Source: Streptomyces malaysiense (GTDB taxonomy: Bacteria > Actinomycetota > Actinomycetes > Streptomycetales > Streptomycetaceae). Taken from it: 64,000 nucleotides of DNA. Of the stretch, positions 1 to 6,650 are shown in pieces (position 1 is the stretch's first letter; every line of letters begins with the position of its first letter). The position numbers and the translations under genes are program-made. Below the pieces are notes generated by a model. The model had not been told where the DNA came from. It did no database searches and saw only the letters and a list, made by a program, of their open reading frames with translations. The stretch covers positions 47,578-111,577 of the forward strand of contig NZ_LBDA02000054.1 in the NCBI RefSeq assembly GCF_000980885.2. The letters are read 5' to 3'.

Positions 1-46
1 TGCGGAGGCGGTGGTGCGGGGGCGGCCGTTCTCCGGCCTGGTGATC

Positions 47-129
47 CGGGGCGGGTGGTTCGGGGCGGGTGGTTCGGGGCGGGTGGTTCGGGGCGGGTGG
101 TTCGGGGCGGGTGGTTCGGGCGGGAGGTT
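47..129. repeat. 14-bp tandem repeat beyond ureF
   Basis: Five perfect head-to-tail copies of CGGGGCGGGTGGTT occupy 47-60, 61-74, 75-88, 89-102 and 103-116. A sixth, degenerate 13-bp copy runs to 129. The array lies in the gap downstream of ureF, where ureG or ureD would be expected further left, outside the window. No start codon with a ribosome binding site is visible on either strand between 1 and 177, so I treat this as non-coding. Its length is probably variable between strains. Confidence 0.9.
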
Positions 130-177
130 CCGGCTGGTGGCTGGGTCGGATGGAACGGGGAGGTGGCACCGGGAGGT

Positions 178-855
178 TCAGGAGGCGAACAGCCGGGCCG
201 GCCACGCGGCGTGGGCCTCGGCCATGATCTCCAGCAGCGGGCCGGACGCCGCGGGCAGCGCCTGCGGCCCTTCCCCGGCCGCCGCTCCCGCCGCCTCGAC
301 CGCCGCCCGCGCGACCTCGTCCAGCTCCGGTGCGAGCCGGGCCAGTACGCCGGTGGCGTCGAAGGGGTCGAGGCTGAGCAGTCGTACGGTCGCGGTCGCC
401 GGTCCGCTCACGCTCTCGTACAGGGCGCAGTACGCCGCGTCGGGGGCCCCCAGGCCGGCCGCCCGAGCGGTGAGACCGAGGACCACGGGCTGGTGGGCGC
501 CCTTGGGGAACCACCGGGCCAGCTCGTCGAGTTCGGCGCACGGCCAGCTCGCCCGCGCGGCCCGCAGCAGCTGCCGGCCGAGCCGGCGGGCGGCGAGCCG
601 CAGCGCGGGCGAGGGCGTGCGGGCGTCCGCCGCCGCGTCCAGCTCCCGGGGGTCCAGGCCGAGTGCGGCCGCCGCCGCGAGCGCGCCCGCGACCAGTCCG
701 GCCGTGTGCAGCCGGCCCCGGCAGAAGTCCTCCAGGTCGGCGGCGCAGGTGATGCGCCCCGCCTTGACGGCGGCCTCGGCCCCGCCGGAGTGGGCGTGTC
801 CTCCGGCGGGGAAGCGGCCGTCGGCCAGCACGAGCAGTGCCGCGTGTGTCATCAC
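178..855 (-). CDS. ureF: urease accessory protein UreF
   Basis: UreF acts with UreD and UreG as the GTPase-activating scaffold that loads nickel into the urease apoenzyme in the cytoplasm. The 225-residue protein has the family length and the N-terminal signature LVLADGRFPAGGHAHSGG, followed by an all-helical body. The first codon of the frame is GTG at 855; an adjacent ATG at 852 is an equally good start. It follows ureC on the same strand after 16 bases, so it is part of the ureABC-F operon. ureG and ureD are not in the window and presumably lie to the left. Confidence 0.93.
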   Translation of the reverse strand: MMTHAALLVLADGRFPAGGHAHSGGAEAAVKAGRITCAADLEDFCRGRLHTAGLVAGALAAAAALGLDPRELDAAADARTPSPALRLAARRLGRQLLRAARASWPCAELDELARWFPKGAHQPVVLGLTARAAGLGAPDAAYCALYESVSGPATATVRLLSLDPFDATGVLARLAPELDEVARAAVEAAGAAAGEGPQALPAASGPLLEIMAEAHAAWPARLFAS

Positions 856-871
856 GGTGCCGTCGCCGCCG

Positions 872-2593
872 TCAGAAGAGGAAGTAGCGCTGGGCCATGG
901 GCAGTTCGACGGCCGGGCTCGCCTCGACCAGCTCGCCGTCGATGTGCACGGCGAAGCTGTCGGGATCGATCCGGACGTCGGGCCGGGCGTCGTTCTCCCG
1001 CATGTCGGCCTTGGTGACCGCGCGCGTGGAGTCGATCGCCACGAACCGTTTGCCGAGCCCGAGCCGTTTCGGCAGCCCGTCCTCCAGGGCGAGGGAGGAG
1101 ACGAAGTTGACGGAGTTGGCGGCCGGGGCGCGGCCGATCGCGCCGTACATCGGGCGGGGCAGGATCGGCTGCGGGGTGGGGATGGAGGCGTTGGCGTCGC
1201 CCATCTGCGCGTAGGCGATCTGTCCGCCTTTGAGCACGAGGAGCGGCTTCACACCGAAGAAGGCCGGTTCCCACAGCACGAGGTCGGCGAGCTTGCCCTG
1301 CTCCACGGAGCCGGTCTCGGTGGCGAGGCCCTGGGCGAGGGCCGGGTTGATGGTGTACTTGGCGACATAGCGCCGTACCCGGTGGTTGTCCGCCCGGCCG
1401 TCACCGGGCAGGGCGCCCCGGCGCCGCTTCATGACGTGGGCGGTCTGCCAGGTCCGCAGGATCACCTCGCCGACCCGGCCCATGGCCTGGGAGTCGGAGG
1501 AGATGATCGAGATCGCGCCGAGGTCGTGGAGGATGTCCTCCGCGCCGATGGTGGAGGGCCGGATCCTGGACTCGGCGAAGGCGAGGTCCTCGGGGACGGC
1601 CGTGTTGAGGTGGTGGCAGACCATCAGCATGTCGAGGTGTTCCTCGGCGGTGTTGACGGTGAACGGCCGGGTCGGGTTGGTGGAGCTGGGCAGCACATGG
1701 GGCTGGGAGACCACGGTCATGATGTCGGGCGCGTGCCCGCCGCCGGCGCCCTCGGTGTGGTAGGAGTGGATGCCCCGGCCGCGGATCGCGGCGAGGGTGT
1801 CGCCGACGAACCCGGCCTCGTTCAACGTGTCGGTGTGGATGGCGACCTGGACGCCCGTGCGGTCGGCGACGGTGAGCGCGGCGTCGATGACGGCGGGGGT
1901 GGAGCCCCAGTCCTCGTGCAGTTTCAGGCCGACGGCGCCGCCGCGGATCTGGGACAGCATCGCGTCGTGGCTGACCGTGTTGCCCTTGCCGAGGAAGCCG
2001 ATGTTCAGGGGGTAGGACTCCATCGCCTCCAGCATCCTGGCGAGGTGCCAGGGGCCGGGCGTGACGGTGGTCGCCTTGGAACCCTCGGCGGGTCCGGTGC
2101 CGCCGCCGACCAGGGTGGTGATCCCGGACGCCAGCGCCTCGTCGGCGACCTGGGGGCAGATGAAGTGGACATGCGCGTCGATGGCGCCGGCCGTGAGGAT
2201 CCGCCCGTTGCCCGCGATGATCTCGGTCTCGGGGCCGATCACCAGGTCGGGGTGGACGCCGTCCATGGTGTCGGGGTTGCCGGCCTTGCCGAGAGCGGTG
2301 ATACGGCCGTCGCGGATGCCGATGTCGGCCTTCACGATGCCCCAGTGGTCCACGACGACGGCCCCGGTGATCACGGTGTCGGGGGTGCCTTCGGCGCGGG
2401 TGGCGCGGGACTGGCCCATGGACTCGCGGATGACCTTGCCGCCGCCGAAGACCGCCTCGTCCCCGGCGCGGCCGGGTCCGCCCGAACGGTCCTCCTCGAT
2501 CTCGATCAGCAGATCGGTGTCGGCGAGCCTGATGCGGTCGCCGGTGGTCGGTCCGAACAGGTCGGCGTAGGCGGCGCGGGAGATCTCAGGCAT
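872..2593 (-). CDS. ureC: urease subunit alpha UreC
   Basis: This is the catalytic subunit of nickel urease, which hydrolyses urea to ammonia and carbamate. The protein has 573 residues, the normal size. Active-site motifs are intact: HVHFICPQ supplies two nickel histidines, GLKLHEDWG holds the lysine that is carbamylated to bridge the nickels, MVCHHLN is the mobile flap, and SSDSQAMGR holds the aspartate ligand. I chose the ATG at 2593 (MPEISRAAYADLFGP, the usual N terminus) over the in-frame GTG at 2602. The ATG overlaps the ureB stop by eight bases, which indicates translational coupling. Confidence 0.97.
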   Translation of the reverse strand: MPEISRAAYADLFGPTTGDRIRLADTDLLIEIEEDRSGGPGRAGDEAVFGGGKVIRESMGQSRATRAEGTPDTVITGAVVVDHWGIVKADIGIRDGRITALGKAGNPDTMDGVHPDLVIGPETEIIAGNGRILTAGAIDAHVHFICPQVADEALASGITTLVGGGTGPAEGSKATTVTPGPWHLARMLEAMESYPLNIGFLGKGNTVSHDAMLSQIRGGAVGLKLHEDWGSTPAVIDAALTVADRTGVQVAIHTDTLNEAGFVGDTLAAIRGRGIHSYHTEGAGGGHAPDIMTVVSQPHVLPSSTNPTRPFTVNTAEEHLDMLMVCHHLNTAVPEDLAFAESRIRPSTIGAEDILHDLGAISIISSDSQAMGRVGEVILRTWQTAHVMKRRRGALPGDGRADNHRVRRYVAKYTINPALAQGLATETGSVEQGKLADLVLWEPAFFGVKPLLVLKGGQIAYAQMGDANASIPTPQPILPRPMYGAIGRAPAANSVNFVSSLALEDGLPKRLGLGKRFVAIDSTRAVTKADMRENDARPDVRIDPDSFAVHIDGELVEASPAVELPMAQRYFLF

Positions 2594-2897
2594 CGAGCGC
2601 ACCCCCGGTCCCGCCGCGCAGCCCCGGCACGATCCGGGCGCCGGCGAGGGGGACGAGTTCGACGTCGACGGGGATGCCGGGCTCGAAGCGCACGGAGGTG
2701 CCGGCGGCCACGTTCAGCCGCCTGCCGTGCGCGGCGGCGCGGTCGAACTCCAGGCCGGGGTTGGCCTCGGCGAAGTGGTAGTGGGAGCCGACCTGGACGG
2801 GCCGGTCGGCGGCGTTGAGGACGGTGAGCCGGGTTGTGGGGCGGCCCTCGTTGGCGTGTACGGGGTCGTCGGCGAGCAGGATCTCTCCGGGAATCAT
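2586..2897 (-). CDS. ureB: urease subunit beta UreB
   Basis: UreB is the small beta subunit of the (alpha beta gamma)3 urease. The 103-residue protein starts MIPGEILLADDPVHANEGR and carries the family motifs VGSHYHFAEAN and GTSVRFEPG. The open frame extends further upstream, but the ATG at 2897 gives the standard N terminus, 11 bases after the ureA stop. The C terminus overlaps the ureC start. Beta and gamma are separate genes, as in most bacteria. Confidence 0.95.
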   Translation of the reverse strand: MIPGEILLADDPVHANEGRPTTRLTVLNAADRPVQVGSHYHFAEANPGLEFDRAAAHGRRLNVAAGTSVRFEPGIPVDVELVPLAGARIVPGLRGGTGGALDA

Positions 2898-2908
2898 CGC
2901 GGCCCCCC

Positions 2909-3211
2909 TCAGACGATCGGCTCGTGCACGGTGACGAGCTTGGTGCCGTCCGGGAAGGTCGCCTCGACCTGCACGTCGTGGATCATCTCCGCGATGCCGT
3001 CCATGACGTCGTCCCTGGTGAGGATCTTGCGTCCGGTGGACATGAGTTCGGCGACGGTGCGGCCGTCGCGCGCGCCCTCCAGGATGTGCGAGGTGATGAG
3101 GGCGACCGCCTCGGGGTGGTTGAGCCGGAGGCCGCGGGCCCTGCGCTTCTCGGCGACGTCGGCCGCCACATGGATGAGCAGCCGCTCTTGCTCGTGCGGG
3201 GTCAGTTGCAC
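2909..3211 (-). CDS. ureA: urease subunit gamma UreA
   Basis: UreA is the gamma subunit of urease. Starting at GTG 3211 the protein is 100 residues, the family length, and begins with the typical QLTPHEQERLLIHVAADVAE. This start has a GAGG six bases upstream. An alternative GTG at 3223 would add four residues (MRWD). It is the first gene of the operon. A perfect 7-bp inverted repeat lies about 20 bases upstream, and a GlnR-like site about 160 bases upstream. Confidence 0.94.
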   Translation of the reverse strand: MQLTPHEQERLLIHVAADVAEKRRARGLRLNHPEAVALITSHILEGARDGRTVAELMSTGRKILTRDDVMDGIAEMIHDVQVEATFPDGTKLVTVHEPIV

Positions 3212-3233
3212 GTCCCACCTCACAGTCCTCGCT

Positions 3234-3253
3234 CCGGACCGGGCGGGGTCCGG
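3234..3253 (-). promoter_or_regulatory. hairpin in the ureA leader
   Basis: CCGGACC (3234-3240) and GGTCCGG (3247-3253) form a perfect 7-bp stem with a 6-base loop just upstream of the ureA ribosome binding site. There is no U tract. It could be a transcript hairpin affecting translation or a protein-binding inverted repeat. The sequence does not decide between these. Confidence 0.4.
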
Positions 3254-3371
3254 GTGCCGCAGCCACCGCGACGGGAGTCAGGTGTAACACACGGACGAAC
3301 AGGGACCGACCGTGATCAATGGGGGCACAGAAACCCACCGGTGGCATGGATCCGCAGGCTAGTTCGCCGGA

Positions 3372-3387
3372 GTTTCAACGACGTTAA
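3372..3387 (-). promoter_or_regulatory. candidate GlnR box upstream of urease
   Basis: Read towards ureA, the sequence is TTAAC-gtcgtt-GAAAC. It matches the actinobacterial GlnR half-box pattern gTnAC-n6-GaAAc in nine of ten specified positions, allowing for the free N, with the correct 6-base spacing. GlnR is known to control urease genes in S. coelicolor. A second adjacent half-box is not evident. The site lies about 160 bases before ureA. Confidence 0.45.
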
Positions 3388-3451
3388 CCAGCCTTTGGGC
3401 GGCTCATGACCGCCCTGTGGCACCGCCCATATCCGAGGTGTCCGGGGCGGT

Positions 3452-3754
3452 TCAGGACACGCCCGGCCCCCGGTACTCCGCCGCGATGCCGAAGCGCTGG
3501 CGTTCACGCGGAGCGGACGGCACCTCGCGCACGGCGGACTCGCGGATGCGGGACACGGAACTGGCCACCTGTTCCCCGCCCGGCTCCTCGGCGGCGTCGA
3601 GGGCGTCGAGCCGTGCCAGGTCGGCGGCCGAGACCAGTGCGGCCAGCGGCTTGCCGTGCCGGGTCACGACGACGCGCTCGCCGCCGTACACCACCCGGTT
3701 GATCAGGTCGGCGAGCTCAGCCCTGGCTTGCGTCACCGGAATCTCGTAGGCCAT
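3452..3754 (-). CDS. Phd/YefM-type antitoxin
   Basis: This 100-residue protein has the Phd/YefM N-terminal DNA-binding and dimerisation fold over roughly residues 1-50 (YEIPVTQARAELADLINRV, then a strand carrying ERVVVTRHGKPLAAL). A charged, probably disordered C-terminal half would normally wrap a toxin. No RelE/YoeB or Doc toxin gene follows it; the next gene in that direction is ureA, more than 200 bases away. Instead it diverges from a ClpP paralogue. TGTACA repeats of the kind bound by YefM lie 20-43 bases upstream of its ATG. It may be a solitary antitoxin acting as a repressor. Confidence 0.85.
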   Translation of the reverse strand: MAYEIPVTQARAELADLINRVVYGGERVVVTRHGKPLAALVSAADLARLDALDAAEEPGGEQVASSVSRIRESAVREVPSAPRERQRFGIAAEYRGPGVS

Positions 3755-3773
3755 ACCCCCATCATAACGTCAG

Positions 3774-3797
3774 GTACGTCCTGTACATTCTGTACAG
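3774..3797. promoter_or_regulatory. YefM-like operator (GTAC repeats, 9-bp phase)
   Basis: Three GTAC cores sit at 3774, 3783 and 3792, exactly 9 bp apart. The last two are full TGTACA palindromes (3782-3787 and 3791-3796). TGTACA is the core hexamer recognised by E. coli YefM at its own promoter. The site lies in the 88-bp gap between the divergent antitoxin and ClpP-like genes, so one protein could control both. Confidence 0.65.
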
Positions 3798-3842
3798 AAA
3801 TCGGAGATCGCCGGTCTCCGCCGTGAGGAGGGGTGTGCCCAG

Positions 3843-4469
3843 ATGTACCGACCGTCCGCCCGTTACGTCCTGCCCGAGTTCACCGAGCGCACCGACTTCG
3901 GGGAGCGGCGGCTCGATCCCTACTCGAAGCTGTTCGAGAACCGGGTCGTCTTCCTCGGGACACCGCTGGACGAGGCGGCGGCCGGTGATGTGATCACCCA
4001 GTTCATGCACCTCGAACACCTGGCCCCGGACCGGGACATCACGCTGTACCTGAACTGCCCCGGCGGCTCGTTCCACGCGATGACGGCGATCTACGACACG
4101 ATGCAGTACGTCACCTGCGAGGTGCAGACGTACTGCCTGGGCCAGGCCGCCTCGGTCGGCGCCGTGCTGCTGGCCGCCGGCACCCCCGGCAAGCGGTTCA
4201 CCCTGCCCGGCGCCCGCGTGGTGCTCTCCCAGCCCGAACTGCCCGAGCCGGCGCAGGGCCAGCCGAGCGACCTGCTCATCCAGGCCGACGAACTGGTCAG
4301 GCTGCGGACCCTGATGGAGGAGATGCTGGTCCGGCACACCGGGCGCACCGAGGAGCAGGTGCACCAGGACCTGGAGCGCGATCTCATGCTGGACGCGCCG
4401 GGCGCACGGTCGTACGGCCTCGTGGACGGCGTGGTGCCGAGCCGCCGGGACCTCCCCGGCGAGCGGTGA
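3843..4469 (+). CDS. ClpP-like protein lacking the catalytic histidine
   Basis: This is a ClpP-family serine-peptidase subunit of 208 residues. The fold motifs are clear: ITLYLNCPGG, then the nucleophile region GQAASVGAVLLAAG with Ser104, and ERDLMLDAPGARSYGLVDG with the acidic triad residue Asp180. Where active ClpP has the histidine (MIHQP in E. coli), this protein reads VLSQP, so Ser129 replaces His. It has no propeptide of obvious length. The ATG at 3843 follows GAGGAGG nine bases upstream. It is probably a non-catalytic or altered ring subunit that needs another ClpP partner. The divergent gene encodes a Phd/YefM antitoxin, a class of protein usually degraded by Clp or Lon. Confidence 0.88.
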   Translation: MYRPSARYVLPEFTERTDFGERRLDPYSKLFENRVVFLGTPLDEAAAGDVITQFMHLEHLAPDRDITLYLNCPGGSFHAMTAIYDTMQYVTCEVQTYCLGQAASVGAVLLAAGTPGKRFTLPGARVVLSQPELPEPAQGQPSDLLIQADELVRLRTLMEEMLVRHTGRTEEQVHQDLERDLMLDAPGARSYGLVDGVVPSRRDLPGER

Positions 4470-4476
4470 ACCGGCC

Positions 4477-4785
4477 GTGCTGCCGGAAGAGCTGCCGCCG
4501 CTGCCGGCGCTGACGCACGCGGAGGGCGAGGTGGTCGACCACTATCTGGCGGTGGTCGATCTGCTCGGCAGGATCAACCCGGCCCGGGACGGGGACACCT
4601 ACCGCGGGCTGCGCGCCGCGCAGGCGCTGGTGCGCAAGGCGGAGGAGCTGCGCGACGCGCTGGAGCTGATGCACGAACGGGGCGAGCGGGAGGTGCACGG
4701 GGGCACGTTGGCACGGGCGCTGCGGGTGCTCGACGGTGAGCGCCGGGCCGCTCGCGTCGCGCTCCCGCCGGACGCCGTGGGCTGA
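4477..4785 (+). CDS. small helical protein downstream of the ClpP paralogue
   Basis: This 102-residue acidic protein is predicted mostly alpha-helical (EVVDHYLAVVDLLGRINPA, then long Arg/Glu-rich helices with heptad-like spacing to residue 90). I do not recognise a family. It begins at GTG 4477, seven bases after the clpP-like stop, so it is very likely co-transcribed and may bind or adapt that protein. A near-perfect hairpin overlaps its stop codon. No membrane segment or signal peptide is seen. Confidence 0.55.
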   Translation: MLPEELPPLPALTHAEGEVVDHYLAVVDLLGRINPARDGDTYRGLRAAQALVRKAEELRDALELMHERGEREVHGGTLARALRVLDGERRAARVALPPDAVG

Positions 4786-4804
4786 TCCGGACGGCCGTCG
4801 GATC
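4784..4804 (+). terminator. hairpin overlapping the stop codon
   Basis: GATCCG (4784-4789) and CGGATC (4799-4804) flank a self-complementary ACGGCCGT. Together they give a compact GC-rich hairpin with one bulge. It closes the clpP-like operon. There is no U tract, as is common in Streptomyces. Confidence 0.5.
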
Positions 4805-5169
4805 CGGCGGGCGCGGGGTGTCCGCGCGGCCGCCGGGTCCGGGCGCGAAACGGGCCGAACGACGTACCGCCGACCGGTGTATATCCGGATCCGTTTCCGG
4901 CTCTCCCGAGTTGCGCGCAGGCCGGCTCCGTGCTCTGTGCGCGGCCGCCTTTTCCCAGGTCCCGGACTACGCACCGGACCTGACGGAGCATCGAAGAGAG
5001 CAGCCTCCACCCGAAAGGGCGAGTGGTGAGTAACGCCACAAATCCCCGATTCCGTTGGGATTTTCGGACAGCTGTGGGTCAAGATCCCTGTCTGACGACA
5101 AGCCCCCGCCACCGCGGCGGGGCGGTCCGGGCGGACGCCGAGTCCTGCCGCCGCCCGGATGACCGGTCG
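4805..5169. other. intergenic region before the riboswitch
   Basis: I see no gene here. The short open frames lack ribosome binding sites and coding-like codon use. The part from about 5040 to 5100 is less GC-rich and probably holds the promoter for the riboswitch-controlled gene, but I cannot fix -35 and -10 boxes with confidence. Confidence 0.5.
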
Positions 5170-5345
5170 ACAGGAGTGGATCGGCAGGAGTGGAGGACCC
5201 AGGCAAGGCGGGTCCCCGGGACGGCCGGCCGTCCGCGTGAGCGGGTGGACGGGTGCCTCGGGCGGCCCTTGGGGTGAAGCCGCGGCAACGCGGCCGGGCA
5301 ACTTCGCCAGCCCGAATCCGACAGGTCATCCTTCACAGGCGGCTG
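5170..5345 (+). promoter_or_regulatory. ydaO-type (c-di-AMP) riboswitch
   Basis: The leader of the NlpC/P60 gene carries the conserved ydaO landmarks. There is a GGGGTGAAGC element, a GCCGCG/CGCGGC stem capped by GCAA (5279-5294), a CGGGC...GCCCG stem, and the invariant-looking CCCGAATCCGACAGG followed by a CACAGGCG stretch. An outer GGACCC/GGGTCC stem lies at 5195-5215. In Streptomyces this class senses c-di-AMP and precedes cell-wall hydrolase genes such as rpfA. The ends are approximate. The 3' end lies next to the GAAGG ribosome binding site, so control could be at termination or translation. Confidence 0.8.
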
Positions 5346-5359
5346 ACGAAGGGTTGCGC

Positions 5360-5833
5360 ATGACTGCGCTCAATCGTGTCCCGTCGCTGATGGCCCGTGC
5401 CGGTACGGCCTCGGCCCTCACCCTGGCCGCCGTGGGCGGCTCGATCGCGGTTCCGGGTCTCTCCGCAGACGCCTCGGCCGCGACGCTGGCGACGAAGGCC
5501 CTGAACATCGCGGCGTCCAAGAAGGGCGCCCCGTACCAGTGGGGGGCCACCGGGCCGCGGCGGTTCGACTGCTCGGGGCTGACGCTCTATTCGTTCAAGA
5601 AGGCCGGGAAGAAGCTGCCGCGCACCGCCGCGCAGCAGTACAACAGGACGCACCACATCTCCTCCGGCAGCCGCAGAGCCGGCGACCTGGTGTTCTTCCA
5701 CTACGGCTCGAACGTCTACCACGTCGGCATCTACGCCGGTCACAACAAGATCTGGCACGCGCCGAAGAGCGGCTCCGTGGTACGGCTGGAGAAGATCTGG
5801 ACCAGGAGCGTCTGGTACGGCCGGGTCAGCTGA
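5360..5833 (+). CDS. secreted NlpC/P60 cell-wall hydrolase
   Basis: This is a peptidoglycan endopeptidase, probably cleaving stem peptides outside the cell. The 157-residue precursor has a signal peptide (residues 1 to about 41, ending ADASA), then one NlpC/P60 domain to the C terminus. The catalytic residues are visible: Cys71 in RFDCSGL, His121 in VYHVGIY and the third polar residue His133 in KIWHAP. There is no separate wall-binding domain, so it is a minimal form. I chose the ATG at 5360 (MTALNRVPSL) because it gives a proper signal peptide and follows GAAGG; upstream in-frame codons lie inside the riboswitch. Confidence 0.93.
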   Translation: MTALNRVPSLMARAGTASALTLAAVGGSIAVPGLSADASAATLATKALNIAASKKGAPYQWGATGPRRFDCSGLTLYSFKKAGKKLPRTAAQQYNRTHHISSGSRRAGDLVFFHYGSNVYHVGIYAGHNKIWHAPKSGSVVRLEKIWTRSVWYGRVS

Positions 5834-5847
5834 CCCGCCCGAGCACC

Positions 5848-5877
5848 GGGAGCGACTCCGGCGACCGGGCCGCTCCC
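5848..5877 (+). terminator. terminator hairpin after the NlpC/P60 gene
   Basis: GGGAGCG (5848-5854) pairs with CGCTCCC (5871-5877) around a loop that can pair internally. It starts 15 bases after the stop codon. There is no U tract. Confidence 0.6.
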
Positions 5878-5901
5878 TCGTGCCCGTTCCCTCACCCGGC
5901 G

Positions 5902-5931
5902 CCGTCCCGGCCCGCGGGCGGCCCGGGACGG
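5902..5931. terminator. second hairpin between convergent genes
   Basis: CCGTCCCGG (5902-5910) pairs perfectly with CCGGGACGG (5923-5931). It lies between the convergent NlpC/P60 and ATPase genes and could serve both strands. Confidence 0.6.
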
Positions 5932-5981
5932 GTCCCGCCCGCCGGATGAACGTTTCGCGGCGCGTCCCGCGGGCTGCCCCG

Positions 5982-6437
5982 CTACGGCTCCCGCCGGGCC
6001 GCCGCCACCGGTTCGGCCGGGACGCTCCAGGGCAGTTCGATGGAGACCGTCTTGCCGCCCTCACCGGTGGGGCGGACCCGGAGCCTGCCGCCGCACTCGG
6101 CGGTGAGCCAGCGGATGATGACCATGCCGCGGCCGTTGTCCTGCTGCACGGCCGCGGGCAGTCTCTTCGGGAAGCGCGGATGACTGTCCGTGACGCCGAT
6201 GCGCAGCTGTTCGTCGCGTTCCAGCGCGATGTCGACCGTGAAGTTCGGGGACTGCCCGAAGGTGTGCTGCACGGCGTTGGTGGCCAGTTCGGAGACGATG
6301 AGCCGGACCGTGTCGGCCGCCTCGGTGTCCGACGGCAGGCCCCACTCCGCCAGGGTGCTCACCACGTACGACCTCGCGGCGGCGACCGAGGCGGGATCGC
6401 TCGGCAGAGTGACGGATGCTTCCAGGTGGTCTGCCAT
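5982..6437 (-). CDS. RsbW-like ATP-binding regulatory protein
   Basis: This small HATPase_c protein (151 residues from ATG 6437) is of the anti-sigma-factor/SpoIIAB type. It has the N-box LIVSELATNAVQHT and the G1/G2 boxes around GVTDSHPRFP and NGRGMVIIRWL. It has no sensor or histidine-phosphorylation domain. In Streptomyces such proteins commonly sit beside WhiJ-like XRE regulators and DUF397 proteins, as here, where the divergent pair begins at 6651. Its target, possibly a sigma factor, an anti-anti-sigma factor or the WhiJ-like protein, cannot be read from sequence. The frame extends upstream, but MADHLEASVTLPSDP is the plausible N terminus. Confidence 0.85.
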   Translation of the reverse strand: MADHLEASVTLPSDPASVAAARSYVVSTLAEWGLPSDTEAADTVRLIVSELATNAVQHTFGQSPNFTVDIALERDEQLRIGVTDSHPRFPKRLPAAVQQDNGRGMVIIRWLTAECGGRLRVRPTGEGGKTVSIELPWSVPAEPVAAARREP

Positions 6438-6650
6438 GGCGACGTCGTCCCTTTCCCACGGGACCGGAGTCCTACATGGAGCGGATGGTTCGAGTACGGT
6501 CCCGGACTGGTGCTTCCTCGCCAGACTGCCACCACCGGACCGGTCACGGGGAGCGATCCACCAAGATGTGCATATATCTGTCGCTCGATGCGGTGAACTC
6601 TGCGACGGGAGACCGTATCCGGGCGGCCTTCGAGGAGTAAGGAGGAGCCC

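Noticed and set aside
11..2818. A 935-codon plus-strand frame over the urease genes
   Set aside because: The tandem repeat and antisense urease sequence keep it open. It has no coding character, and the urease genes on the other strand are unambiguous.
4736..5336. Several 70-300 codon frames on both strands in the region before the NlpC/P60 gene
   Set aside because: They cover the riboswitch and promoter region, lack ribosome binding sites and encode Arg/Pro/Gly-rich low-complexity sequence.
6566..6640. A 24-codon frame (MCIYLSLDAVNSATGD...) ending just before the WhiJ-like gene
   Set aside because: It has no ribosome binding site and overlaps a low-GC promoter-like TATATCT stretch. It is more likely promoter and leader sequence than a peptide gene.
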